Below are positions 45,701 to 53,013 of a stretch of DNA of 64,000 bases, piece after piece. A program made the translations under genes and the position numbers. Each line of letters starts with the position of its first letter. Position 1 is the stretch's first letter. This DNA is from Rhizobium laguerreae (lineage in GTDB: Bacteria > Pseudomonadota > Alphaproteobacteria > Rhizobiales > Rhizobiaceae), in assembly GCF_002008165.1 (NCBI RefSeq), contig NZ_MRDM01000009.1:310001-374000 (forward strand), read 5' to 3'. A model generated the notes under the pieces. That model ran no database searches. It saw only the letters and a list, made by a program, of their open reading frames with translations, and had not been told where the DNA came from.

Positions 45701-46495
45701 ACCCTTGAACTCGAAACGGACCGCCGCCCAAAGAAGAGGCGGCATGATGATATAGGCGAAGGGAAGATAGCCGCTGAGCGAAAGAGCCGCGACACCGAGA
45801 AAGATGAGCCCCAGGACGCAGGCTTCCACCCATTGCGCGGTCGAGAACTGAGTCTTGCCGCGCCAGCTGTGAAAGAGCACCAGCGCCAGCGGCGCTACAA
45901 TCAGAACCCCGGTTGCGTCTCCGATCCACCATAGTGGCCAGGCCGTCGCGAAGGATTGTGATTGGATCGCGAACCAGGCGAGCGTCGCACTTCCCACGGT
46001 CGCGCTCACGATCGGTGCGATTCCGGCAGCCAGGACGACGAATGTGAGAACTTCCTGCAGAGTTTCCATATGAACAGGGTGCTTCAAGGTCCGGTTCACC
46101 AGCCATGCCGCGACCACCGCTCCGAGAGCGTTGCCGACATAGATCAGGAAGGCCGCGGGCACGGGGCTGTAGAACCACAGGAAATTGCTGAACATCTCTG
46201 CCAGGCAAGCCGACAGGATCCACCATGGCCAGCTGCGCCTTGAGGCGAGGATGAGCGTAGCCACGAAAAGCCCGCCCGGAGGCCAGATGGAAATACCCGT
46301 TCCCGGCACGATTGCCAGCGACTGTGCGAAGCCGCAGGCGAGTACATAGGCGAGGAAGAAAAGCCCCAGATGCAGGAACTGGGGACGGTGCGACCAAACG
46401 CTCAGCATCCACTGCTCCTGCCGGACCGAGAGAACCGGGGGATCGTCAGCATTTCCTGAAGCGGTCGTTCTCGATTTCGGGGCGGGAGCGCTCAT
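42773..46495 (-). CDS. MASE1 / five-PAS hybrid-sensing histidine kinase
   Basis: A 1240-residue membrane histidine kinase. Residues about 30-310 form a MASE1 sensor with roughly eight helices (GTGISIWPPGGLFVATLIL near the start). Five PAS-PAC units follow, each about 133 residues; units 1, 3 and 4 begin with near-identical RDRERELSQLVDMVP. The HisKA domain has SIAHEVNQPLAAVV with His near 1027. The ATPase domain has LINLIRNGIEAMD, ISDRGQGI, FEPFFTTKENGMGMGLAI. Catalytic residues look intact. The HisKA class matches FixL/DctB-like kinases that pair with FixJ-type regulators, and two such regulators plus a receiver follow in the operon. The signal is unknown. The upstream GTG at 46522 lacks a Shine-Dalgarno sequence. 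Confidence 0.93.
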   Translation of the reverse strand: MSAPAPKSRTTASGNADDPPVLSVRQEQWMLSVWSHRPQFLHLGLFFLAYVLACGFAQSLAIVPGTGISIWPPGGLFVATLILASRRSWPWWILSACLAEMFSNFLWFYSPVPAAFLIYVGNALGAVVAAWLVNRTLKHPVHMETLQEVLTFVVLAAGIAPIVSATVGSATLAWFAIQSQSFATAWPLWWIGDATGVLIVAPLALVLFHSWRGKTQFSTAQWVEACVLGLIFLGVAALSLSGYLPFAYIIMPPLLWAAVRFEFKGAAVSLALLALITAVFTVTGASQFVGDAESQKHKQIMLQLFLAISAFSALIVAAISRQHQLAVLTLRQSVETLRDRERELSQLVDMVPSHVWRLTPDGEPTFFNRRMVDFLGLDVADSDRPGISRLEAVLQAIVHPDDAAGFRDALRHCLATGESFVMRYRLRRADGLYHWMSSRAEPMRDQAGNIVQWYGLCHDIDDQVHAEETVRRSERQLQQMIDAVPVRIWSVEPTGGSIYFNKRYQDHFHAVIANFDAQAEPRIDELLQHLVHPEDASEVQRTLHTCFETGGGTTMRFRWLEKDGVYRWAECRVEPRRDDHGTVVQWYGVSLDIDEEVRALQALRDRERELSQLVDMVPVQIRRLTPEGEPVFFNKRLIDFFGLDVGDMDKPGMSRLSSVIETLVHPDDASRLLETVHHSLASGEPFSIKYRMRRFDGAYRWVDGRAEPLRDQSGAIMQWYVISVDIDDEMRAQEALRDRERELSQLVDMVPSLLWRLNPEGAPTFFNQRLIDFLGLDIADMEKPGVSRLAALIEAAVHPDDAAGLEQALNHSFATGERFSSQYRLRRADGVYRWVKGSAEPLRDQSGRIVQWYGLSHDIDDQLRVEEALRERERSLWQLVETLPAMIDCAAPDGEPIYRSQQLRDFLGYNLEELDGTDKTRLDGTLDAGVHPDDLAGVKENYAHSLSTGEPYARRHRLRRHDGEYRWVETRAAPMRNAEGVIVQWNVICLDIDGEVHTEEDLRRAREGLARASQVASLAELSASIAHEVNQPLAAVVANSHACQRWLMAEPPNMERAQRTVERIIRDANSAADVVSRIRALFKQSVDRRTPSTLSGIVNEARNLMADEAWRRHVRMEVEVDAALPLIAIDRVQIQQVLINLIRNGIEAMDATTGDRVIEIRVRQIGNILQTEISDRGQGIEFPEKMFEPFFTTKENGMGMGLAICRSIVELHGGRLWAEKNNPCGATLIFTLPIETKAAP

Positions 46496-46760
46496 CTTCA
46501 AACCGTAATCCCGCGACACCACAACCGCAACTCATGGAAACCCATGCATTGCGCGGGAATGTAGCCGGAATTTTCGGGGGCGAACGCGCAATCCGAAGGC
46601 TCTTCCCTCCTTCCGATGGCACAGACTAGACCTTGGGCTGCCTCCGCTATGCCACAGGTCTAAGGCGCCGGACCTCAAGCACGATGGAAGGCGCGCGGCT
46701 TTCCGGCCATTGTCGATCCGCGCGAGGCATTGCGAACGAGATGCAACAGAGGATGCAGAC

Positions 46761-47513
46761 ATGAAAATCATGGTGGTGGGAGCAAGCGGTCTCATCGGAA
46801 CCCGGCTCAGCGAGAAGCTGCGCCGCTCGGGCCATGACGTCACGGCCGCATCATTGTCGCTGGGCGTCGATACGGTGTCCGGCAAGGGTCTCGAAGCGGC
46901 AATGGCGGGAACCGAAATCGTCGTTGACGTAACCAATGCCGCATCGTTCGGTGACAGTTCGGCGTTCGATTTCTTCAAGGCGTCGACGAAGAACTTGCTC
47001 GCAGCTGTGGGGCAAGCCGGCATCCGGCACTATCTCGCACTCTCCGTCGTTGGCACGCCGCGCCTCGTGGAGAGCGACTATTTTCGCGCGAAAATGGTGC
47101 AGGAAAATCTGATCCGCGCTTCAGGTCGACCTCATACGATTCTCCGCTCCACGCAATTTTACGAGTCCATAAACGGATTGATCGACATCGGCGTTGAAGG
47201 CAATGTCTTTCGATTGCCATCGGCCTTGATGAGGCCGGTCGCAGCCGGGGATGTCGCCGCATTCCTGGCGGAACTGGCCGCCGGCGCTCCCTCGGGCGAT
47301 GTCGTCGAAATCGGCGGCCCGGAGCAGTTCGGCATCGATGAAATCGCCCGGATCTATCTCGCCGCGAACGAAGACGAACGCCAGGTGATAACCGATCAAT
47401 CCACGTCGTATTTCGGCGTCGAACTGACCGACGACGCCCTGATTCCCGGCGCCGATGCGCGCGTGGCGCGCCAGACGCTTTCCGACTGGCTCTACCAATC
47501 GATGGGGGAGTAG
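46761..47513 (+). CDS. NmrA-like/atypical SDR NAD(P)-binding protein
   Basis: A 250-residue Rossmann protein. The NADP motif VVGASGLIGTRLSEKL is at residues 5-20, consistent with the GxxGxxG of atypical short-chain dehydrogenases. LALSVVGTPRLVESDYFRAK carries a possible catalytic Ser and Lys, and HTILRSTQFYESI is the NmrA-type substrate-side segment. GAGGA lies eight bases before the ATG. It is a single gene divergent from the kinase operon. It may be a redox sensor or reductase of unknown substrate. Confidence 0.85.
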   Translation: MKIMVVGASGLIGTRLSEKLRRSGHDVTAASLSLGVDTVSGKGLEAAMAGTEIVVDVTNAASFGDSSAFDFFKASTKNLLAAVGQAGIRHYLALSVVGTPRLVESDYFRAKMVQENLIRASGRPHTILRSTQFYESINGLIDIGVEGNVFRLPSALMRPVAAGDVAAFLAELAAGAPSGDVVEIGGPEQFGIDEIARIYLAANEDERQVITDQSTSYFGVELTDDALIPGADARVARQTLSDWLYQSMGE

Positions 47514-48254
47514 GCCGCGCGGCTTTTCTTCCGGCCGGTTGGAGACTTAAAATCGACCCGCCGCAGAACGTTCATCTGGCTGCGACTAGAACCCTCAAAG
47601 GCTCACCGCAATCTTTAAATAGAGATGAACGGGGGGGGGGAAGGCTTGCCTCCTGAAAGATTGGCGGCGGGTACAACAACGAGCGAGCATATTCCGTGTC
47701 GGTTGAGCAGCGTTTAGCCCAGCCGCCTAGATCAGTGTTTCGGGGATGCCCCAAGATTGACAAAAAGACATCCATTGCCGATCTCTATCTGGGTCAGAAG
47801 GTCGGCCCTTACCTCTTCGCCAACAACCGCTTTTATGTGCCGCCACTTTTGGCTCTTCGGATGTGCGGGCACCGGTACGCCCTCTCGCAAGAACAGCGTC
47901 ACTTCAGGAGCTTCATCTGATTTGTAGATGCAAATTCTCACCGGCTCACATCCCTGTTAACAGCAAATATTGTGCACTGCAAAACAAGGGATGGCAAACA
48001 TTCATTTGCCGGGTAAGTCAATGTTGGGCCGGTGTAGACCCGTGATCCTGAGGCGCACCCTGCCGCCCGATGCTGAGGACGGCGTCCGTCGGAAGGTCGA
48101 GGGGCGCGACGCCGGAGGTTCGGATGTTTTCACCTAAGTCGCCGGGGTTCACCACATCGAAGCATTCAGGAAACCTTCATGAAGCTCAGGGCTGAACTAG
48201 TCGCACCCCGCTCCAAATCCCGTCGGCAGCGGTCGAAAAGGAGGGGAGGCGCAC
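47514..48254. other. Gene-poor region with a ten-G homopolymer
   Basis: About 740 bases without a recognisable gene. A run of ten G residues lies at 47631-47640. Short open frames on both strands around 47700-47940 have no Shine-Dalgarno sequence, no known motif and overlap each other, so none is called. Confidence 0.5.
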
Positions 48255-48972
48255 ATGGGCAACGCACAGATCGATCGGGTCGGTCGGGTGAGATCAGGCT
48301 TCGGTTTCATTCTCGTCCTCGTTTCCCTACTGTCCAGCCCTCAATCCTTCGCCGCACCCGCCGATATCGGCGGCTTGACGGTGACCCTGCCCGATGCCGC
48401 TTCCGGCTGGAGGAAAGCCGGCAAGGGCAATCTGTTCATGCTGCAGAAAGATTTTCCGGAAACGGAGGACGACAAGCGCGGCAATGCTCTAATTCAGATC
48501 ACCAAGCCGCTCCCGGCAGCGCGCAGTTCCCTGCAGGCCGGCATGATTCTCGAAAAAAGGTGAGGACCTGTTGATTGTCGACGCAGACTACCGCGCCGTG
48601 CCGCCGTTTGATGAGGGCACGACGCTCGACGGCGAATGGGTATCCACCTTCGCCTCGAGCGGCATTGACTGCGACCTCATCGGGATTGGTGGCGTCCAGC
48701 CATACGCTGACGCTTCATCGAAACGGTACTTTCGAACGCACAGGCTGGTCGGGCGCCTCGATGGCGAACGAAATCGGCGGATCGCAATCGGGCGTCACTA
48801 CGTCAAGCAACCGGCCGGGAGCAAGCGGACGCTACAAGCTTTCCGGTTATCGCCTCGATCTGACCGACGCCAGCGGTAGGACCAAACCATGAGCATATTC
48901 GAACCCGACAAAGGTTCCGACGGGCTTCTGGTGATCAACGGCAACAACTACCTGAAGGACGATGGGAAATAG
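48255..48972 (+). pseudogene. Frameshifted exported-protein gene
   Basis: A signal-peptide protein starts at 48255 with GGAGG upstream (SGFGFILVLVSLLSS then Phe-Ala-Ala) but its frame closes at 48563. The reading resumes in another frame from about 48571 (VDADYRAVPPFDEGTTLDGE), shifts again to SHTLTLHRNGTFERTGWSGA and GASGRYKLSGYRLDLTDASG (to 48892), and once more to MSIFEPDKGSDGLLVINGNN ending at 48972. The segments together look like one exported lipocalin- or beta-barrel-like protein of about 235 residues with DGTF/GRYKLSGY-type repeats. At least three frameshifts indicate decay, or sequencing errors. The function was unknown even when intact. Confidence 0.75.
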
Positions 48973-49244
48973 AGATGTAGCGCCCAAGCTATTGATAAAT
49001 ATTGCTTATAGGGTGACATGATTGACCTCCGAGTGGTTGCAAAGCCACCGTAGTTATCAGTCACTTCGAGTCATCGGCAATGCGCGAATCACTTGAAATC
49101 TGGCTCATGTCGCAAGCTGTCTTGGCGGGCTGAAATGGGCGGTTTGGTTAAGCATTTGTAAATTGGTAACGAATCGAGGCATATAGTAACTGCGCAACTG
49201 AAGCGCTTTCGTTCAAAATTGCGCAGTTACCTGGGAAGAAGATC
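48973..49244. promoter_or_regulatory. Upstream control region of repABC
   Basis: No coding region. TATAGT at 49182-49187 is a plausible -10 box of the repA promoter, but a matching -35 box is not clear (TTGTAA at 49156 is 20 bases away). The inverted repeat at 49186-49230 starts at this box. Confidence 0.5.
49186..49230. promoter_or_regulatory. 12-bp inverted repeat before repA
   Basis: GTAACTGCGCAA at 49186-49197 is perfectly mirrored by TTGCGCAGTTAC at 49219-49230, with a 21-base loop, and the right arm ends 14 bases before the repA ATG. Position between promoter and start fits the operator through which RepA/RepB repress their own operon; a partition-site role is also possible. Confidence 0.7.
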
Positions 49245-50438
49245 ATGCAGCCGAGTCTTGCTCTTCAAGACGATCAAGAGCACCTCCCATCGCTTCTGGC
49301 TACAGATGCGAAGGAGTTATCCTATCAACTTCAGCAGCATCAGGCAAAAATCTTTCCCCCGCTCTCGCAAAAGACCATCAGAACATTTTCGCCGGCGGAA
49401 GCTGCGGCCTTCATCGGCATCGGCGAAGGTTATCTCCGCCAGGTGGCCGCGGACGGCCACGGCCCCGATCCGCTCGCAAACGGACGGCGGCTTTACAGTG
49501 CAACCGATATGGACCGGATTCGCCGGGTCCTCGACGAGCGAAACGGAACGCCGAAATATGTGCCGGCCCGCCGGCCGGGCGAAAAACTCCAGATCATCTC
49601 CGTCATGAATTTCAAGGGTGGCTCGGGCAAGACCACCACTGCGGCCCATCTAGCGCAGTTCATGGCGCTCAGGGGCTACCGCGTGCTCGCCGTCGACCTC
49701 GATCCGCAGGCCTCCTTGTCCGCCTTGTTCGGTCATCAGCCGGAGTTCGACGTCGGAGAGGGCGAAACGATCTACGGTGCGATCCGATATGAGGATCCGC
49801 GCCCCATCGCCGACATCGTGCGCGCCACCTACACGCCCAATCTGCATCTCATTCCGGGCAATCTCGAGCTGATGGAATTCGAGCACGAGACCCCAAAGGC
49901 GATGGCGTCGGGTACGGCGGAGACGATGTTCTTTGCCCGCATCGGCGAGGTCCTGACGGAGATCGAAAGCCTTTACGACGTCGTGGTCATCGACTGCCCG
50001 CCACAACTGGGGTTCTTGACGATGTCGGCGCTCTGCGCGGCCACCTCGGTCTTGATCACGGTCCACCCGCAGATGCTGGATGTGATGTCGATGTCGCAGT
50101 TTCTGACGATGACGAGTGAGCTGATGTCGGTCGTGGAAAAGGCCGGCGGGCGTACCAGCTATGACTGGATGCGCTATCTCGTGACGCGGTTCGAGCCGAA
50201 CGACGGACCGCAAAGCCAGATGACAGGCTTCATGCGGGCGATCTTCGGCAATCGAATGCTCCACAACGCCATGGTGAAGTCGACGGCGGTCGCCGACGCC
50301 GGCGTCACCAAGCAGACACTCTACGAGGTCGAGCGGTCGCAGTTCACACGCGGAACCTACGATCGGGCACTGGAATCCCTCAACCTCGTGAATGGCGAGA
50401 TCGAAGCGCATATTCGCTCGACCTGGGGAAGGAAATAG
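49245..50438 (+). CDS. repA: RepA, plasmid partition ATPase (ParA family)
   Basis: A 397-residue RepA of repABC replicons. The N-terminal region (residues about 45-100) contains a helix-turn-helix (FSPAEAAAFIGIGEGYLRQV) used for autorepression. The deviant Walker A is MNFKGGSGKTTTAAHL with KGGSGKT at 124-130, then VLAVDLDPQASLSALFG and VVVIDCPPQLGFLTMSA. With RepB it partitions plasmid copies and represses the operon. The start at 49245 has GAAGAAG upstream and follows the inverted repeat. RepB begins four bases after its stop. Confidence 0.97.
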   Translation: MQPSLALQDDQEHLPSLLATDAKELSYQLQQHQAKIFPPLSQKTIRTFSPAEAAAFIGIGEGYLRQVAADGHGPDPLANGRRLYSATDMDRIRRVLDERNGTPKYVPARRPGEKLQIISVMNFKGGSGKTTTAAHLAQFMALRGYRVLAVDLDPQASLSALFGHQPEFDVGEGETIYGAIRYEDPRPIADIVRATYTPNLHLIPGNLELMEFEHETPKAMASGTAETMFFARIGEVLTEIESLYDVVVIDCPPQLGFLTMSALCAATSVLITVHPQMLDVMSMSQFLTMTSELMSVVEKAGGRTSYDWMRYLVTRFEPNDGPQSQMTGFMRAIFGNRMLHNAMVKSTAVADAGVTKQTLYEVERSQFTRGTYDRALESLNLVNGEIEAHIRSTWGRK

Positions 50439-50442
50439 ATAG

Positions 50443-51444
50443 ATGGCGCGCAAGAACCTCATCGAAATTTCCGCTCCGAACCCGGCAAGGGCGGATGCGG
50501 TCGCGCCGCGCGACAATCGTCCCATCGCCGGATTCGTGCCGCAGGAGCGCAGTGCCGCGCCGGTCGGCGGCATTACCAAGACGCTTGGCAACATTACCGA
50601 GAAAATGGAGCGGGCGAGTGAGCTGGAACGGCAGCTTGCCACCGGCCAGACTATCGTCGAACTCGATCCCGGCCTGATCGACGCTTCCTTCGTCAGTGAT
50701 CGATTGGCGATCGATGCGGCCGAACTCGCGCAGCTCGTCTTGCAGATCCGCGAGCATGGGCAGCAGGTTCCGATCCTTGTCCGCCCGCATCCGGAAACCA
50801 GGGGACGCTATCAGGTCGCCTACGGCCATCGGCGCCTGGCGGCCACCCGAGAGATTGGCATCCGGGTGCGTGCGGTCGTCCGCGATCTCACCGACGGTCA
50901 ACTGGTCGTCAGCCAGGGACAGGAAAACAGCGCTCGAACCAATCTCTCCTACATCGAGCGCGCGCTCTTCGCATCGCGGCTCGAGGAACGCAGCTTTGGC
51001 CGCGATGTGATTATGGCGGCTCTCGGCGTGGACAAGGCGGCGCTGTCGAGAATGCTGATCGTCATCCGGCAGGTCCCTCTGGAGCTCGTCAACGCCATCG
51101 GTGCCGCACCTGATATCGGCCGCCGGCGATGGTTGGAACTGGGCGAGCGGCTTGAGAAAGCCGACGTCGAAAAGATCATCGCGGAGTTGTCCGCGGACGA
51201 CGCGCGCAAAATTTCGAGCGACGAGCGGTTTCACCGGGCACTCGTTCTGGCGACGAAGAAGACGGCCGCGCCGAAGCCGGCGGTGGCCAAAACCCAGGTT
51301 AGCGGCGTGCCTGTCATGATCAAGAAGACAGCATCCGGTGCGACCTTCGTCTTCGACGGCAAGACCGCGCCCGGTTTCGATCTATTCGTCCAGGAAAGGC
51401 TGAAGGGCCTGTTCCAGGAGTTCAACAAGGACAGAGGAGCGTAG
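50443..51444 (+). CDS. repB: RepB, plasmid partition DNA-binding protein (ParB family)
   Basis: A 333-residue ParB-type protein that binds centromere-like parS sites and stimulates RepA. The ParB/Sulfiredoxin domain includes VRPHPETRGRYQVAYGHRRL (GHRR at 128-131) and the ENxxRxNLSYIE box at 161-172. A helix-turn-helix follows (FGRDVIMAALGVDKAALSRM). C-terminal residues about 300-333 form the dimerisation region. No convincing 16-bp parS palindrome of the GTT-N10-AAC type was found by eye near the cassette. Confidence 0.97.
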   Translation: MARKNLIEISAPNPARADAVAPRDNRPIAGFVPQERSAAPVGGITKTLGNITEKMERASELERQLATGQTIVELDPGLIDASFVSDRLAIDAAELAQLVLQIREHGQQVPILVRPHPETRGRYQVAYGHRRLAATREIGIRVRAVVRDLTDGQLVVSQGQENSARTNLSYIERALFASRLEERSFGRDVIMAALGVDKAALSRMLIVIRQVPLELVNAIGAAPDIGRRRWLELGERLEKADVEKIIAELSADDARKISSDERFHRALVLATKKTAAPKPAVAKTQVSGVPVMIKKTASGATFVFDGKTAPGFDLFVQERLKGLFQEFNKDRGA

Positions 51445-51451
51445 CGCGCAA

Positions 51452-51504
51452 AAGAAAAAGGCCCCCAACGACGACGCCGTGGAAGCCCTTCTCAGATCTT
51501 AAGC
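51452..51504 (-). ncRNA. repABC counter-transcribed antisense RNA (incA-alpha type)
   Basis: In repABC plasmids a small antisense RNA between repB and repC limits RepC synthesis and sets incompatibility. Here the minus strand has a promoter at 51511-51539, an expected start near 51504, and a terminator hairpin in which GGCTTCC and GGGGGCC (plus 51460-51466 and 51481-51487) pair with two G-U wobbles and are followed by TTTTTCTTTT. The length is about 53 bases, in the usual range. Ends are estimated. Confidence 0.85.
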
Positions 51505-51510
51505 ACATCA

Positions 51511-51539
51511 AGAATCGCATTTCCACGAATCACAGTCAA
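51511..51539 (-). promoter_or_regulatory. Promoter of the antisense RNA
   Basis: On the minus strand TTGACT (plus 51534-51539) is followed after 17 bases by GATTCT (plus 51511-51516). The surrounding bases resemble the conserved repB-repC intergenic region remembered from other rhizobial repABC plasmids. Confidence 0.75.
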
Positions 51540-51544
51540 GCGTC

Positions 51545-51598
51545 TTAGGCACCAAATTGGTGGATGGTTTTCTTTTGCCTGAACGAAGGTGAAGGCAA
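51545..51598 (+). promoter_or_regulatory. repC leader with attenuator palindrome
   Basis: CACCAA-A-TTGGTG at 51550-51562 is an inverted repeat, and GGTGAAGGCAA just before the repC ATG provides the Shine-Dalgarno sequence. In this plasmid family, antisense-RNA pairing changes folding of this leader to hide the repC start or end transcription. The mechanism here is inferred from the family. Confidence 0.6.
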
Positions 51599-52900
51599 AT
51601 GGAGAGTGGATATGTGACGACGCCCTTCGGGCGGCGGCCGATGTCGCTTGGCATGCTGGCAAGCCAGCAACTGGCCGAGACCATCGAGCCGGGGATGAAA
51701 CGCAGCAAATGGAAGCTGTTCAGGGCGATCTGCGAAGCACGGCCGGCGCTTGGCGTCACCGATCGGGCGCTGACGGTGCTCGACGCGCTTTTGACCTTCT
51801 ACCCTGACGACGAGATCTCCGAGGAAAAGGGACTGATCGTCTTCCCGTCGAATGCGCAGCTTTCGTTGCGCGCTCGTGGCATGACCCCAGCCACCCTCAG
51901 GCGGCATCTTGCCGTCCTGGTCGAGGCCGGCCTGATCCTGCGCAAGGACAGCCCGAATGGAAAGCGCTATGCGCGCCGCGATAGAGCAGGGGCTATAGGC
52001 GAGGCCTTCGGCTTCAGCGTCGCACCGCTTCTGGCCCGTGCTGTCGAAATCGAAAGCCTGGCCGCTCAGGCGGTTGCCGACCGGGAGCTGTTACGGGTGA
52101 CAAGGGAACGCCTGACGGTGTGCCGGCGCGATATCTCCAAGCTGATAGCGACCGCGCTCGAAGAAGGGATTTCCGGTGATTGGGAGGGCATTTCGGCGAT
52201 GTTTCGAGCGCTTCTTGCCCGAATTCCACGCGTGGCGACCGCCGAAGACCTGGCGCCGCTGCTCGACGAGATGGGGCTGCTGCGCGCCGAGATCGTCAAC
52301 ATGCTGGAAAGACGGATAAAAGCAAAAAAAATGAACGCCAATGAGTCTCAAATTGAGCATCACAAACAGAATTCAAATCCCCACTCCCCTTATGAACTTG
52401 AACCAAGCTTCGAACCGAAGCAGGGCGAAAAGGCAGCGGCCGATAACGACCCGAACGCCGGGCCGTCAGACGAACGAAGATTGAAACAGCAAAAGCCTTC
52501 CGGCGGGACGAGCAGCGCGGGGGGCGCGGCCGATCCGGGCGCCGGACCAGGCCTGAAATCCTTCCCGCTCGGCCTCGTCCTCCAGGCCTGCCCCAGTATT
52601 CTCGATTACGGGCCTGGCGGAAGCATCGGCAATTGGCGAGACCTGATGTCGGCCGCCGTCGTCGTGCGGTCGATGCTCGGCGTCAGCCCCTCGGCCTATG
52701 AGGAAGCCTGCTCGGGCATGGGGCCGGAAAACGCCGCAACCGTGATCGCTTGCATCCTGGAAAGGGGAGGGCACATCAACTCGCCCGGCGGTTATCTCAG
52801 AGATCTGACACGAAGGACCGAGAGGGGCGAATTTGCGATCGGCCCGATGCTGATGGCGCTCGTGCGGGCGAACGGGCCAACGGCGAAGCATGCCAGTTGA
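51599..52900 (+). CDS. repC: RepC, plasmid replication initiator
   Basis: A 433-residue RepC, the only protein needed for replication of repABC plasmids. The N-terminal DNA-binding half begins MESGYVTTPFGRRPMSLGML and has the conserved LRARGMTPATLRRHLAVLVE helix-turn-helix (near residues 84-105) and PNGKRYARRD. The C-terminal half (from about 315) is the compact domain with GVSPSAYEEACSGMGPENAA and INSPGGYLRDLT. An AT-rich, Glu/Asn/Gln-rich linker joins them and probably contains the origin. Confidence 0.97.
   Translation: MESGYVTTPFGRRPMSLGMLASQQLAETIEPGMKRSKWKLFRAICEARPALGVTDRALTVLDALLTFYPDDEISEEKGLIVFPSNAQLSLRARGMTPATLRRHLAVLVEAGLILRKDSPNGKRYARRDRAGAIGEAFGFSVAPLLARAVEIESLAAQAVADRELLRVTRERLTVCRRDISKLIATALEEGISGDWEGISAMFRALLARIPRVATAEDLAPLLDEMGLLRAEIVNMLERRIKAKKMNANESQIEHHKQNSNPHSPYELEPSFEPKQGEKAAADNDPNAGPSDERRLKQQKPSGGTSSAGGAADPGAGPGLKSFPLGLVLQACPSILDYGPGGSIGNWRDLMSAAVVVRSMLGVSPSAYEEACSGMGPENAATVIACILERGGHINSPGGYLRDLTRRTERGEFAIGPMLMALVRANGPTAKHAS
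52315..52425. other. AT-rich segment in repC, probable oriV
   Basis: This part of repC (GATAAAAGCAAAAAAAATG and the following bases) is far richer in A and T than its surroundings. In repABC plasmids such as p42d the origin lies in a similar AT-rich stretch within repC; placement here is by analogy. Confidence 0.65.
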
Positions 52901-52913
52901 TCGTGAGAAAGCG

Positions 52914-52943
52914 ACTGCCTCGATATTCGTGCAGCGAGGCAGT
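52914..52943 (+). terminator. Inverted repeat after repC, possible terminator
   Basis: ACTGCCTCG at 52914-52922 pairs perfectly with CGAGGCAGT at 52935-52943, 14 bases after the repC stop. There is no T-run, so it may instead stabilise the message or act in termination with Rho. Confidence 0.45.
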
Positions 52944-52963
52944 GCGCAATCACCTCTTTACAT

Positions 52964-52975
52964 CTAACATGTTAG
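52964..52975. promoter_or_regulatory. Perfect 12-bp palindrome, candidate GntR operator
   Basis: CTAACATGTTAG lies 38 bases before the TTG start of the DapA-family gene. AT-rich palindromes of this form are typical sites of FCD-type GntR regulators, and such a regulator is the second gene of the operon. Confidence 0.6.
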
Positions 52976-53013
52976 TTTGCTACACTTGATCCATTCTTTG
53001 GGAGGAAGCATAT

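Noticed and set aside
47631..47640. Phase-variation tract
   Set aside because: No supported reading frame or promoter is placed so that length changes would switch it.
47696..47941. Small open frames on both strands
   Set aside because: No ribosome site, no motif, and they overlap each other; not supported as genes.
48973..53013. parS partition site of the GTT-N10-AAC type
   Set aside because: None was convincing by eye; a computed search of the whole replicon would be needed.
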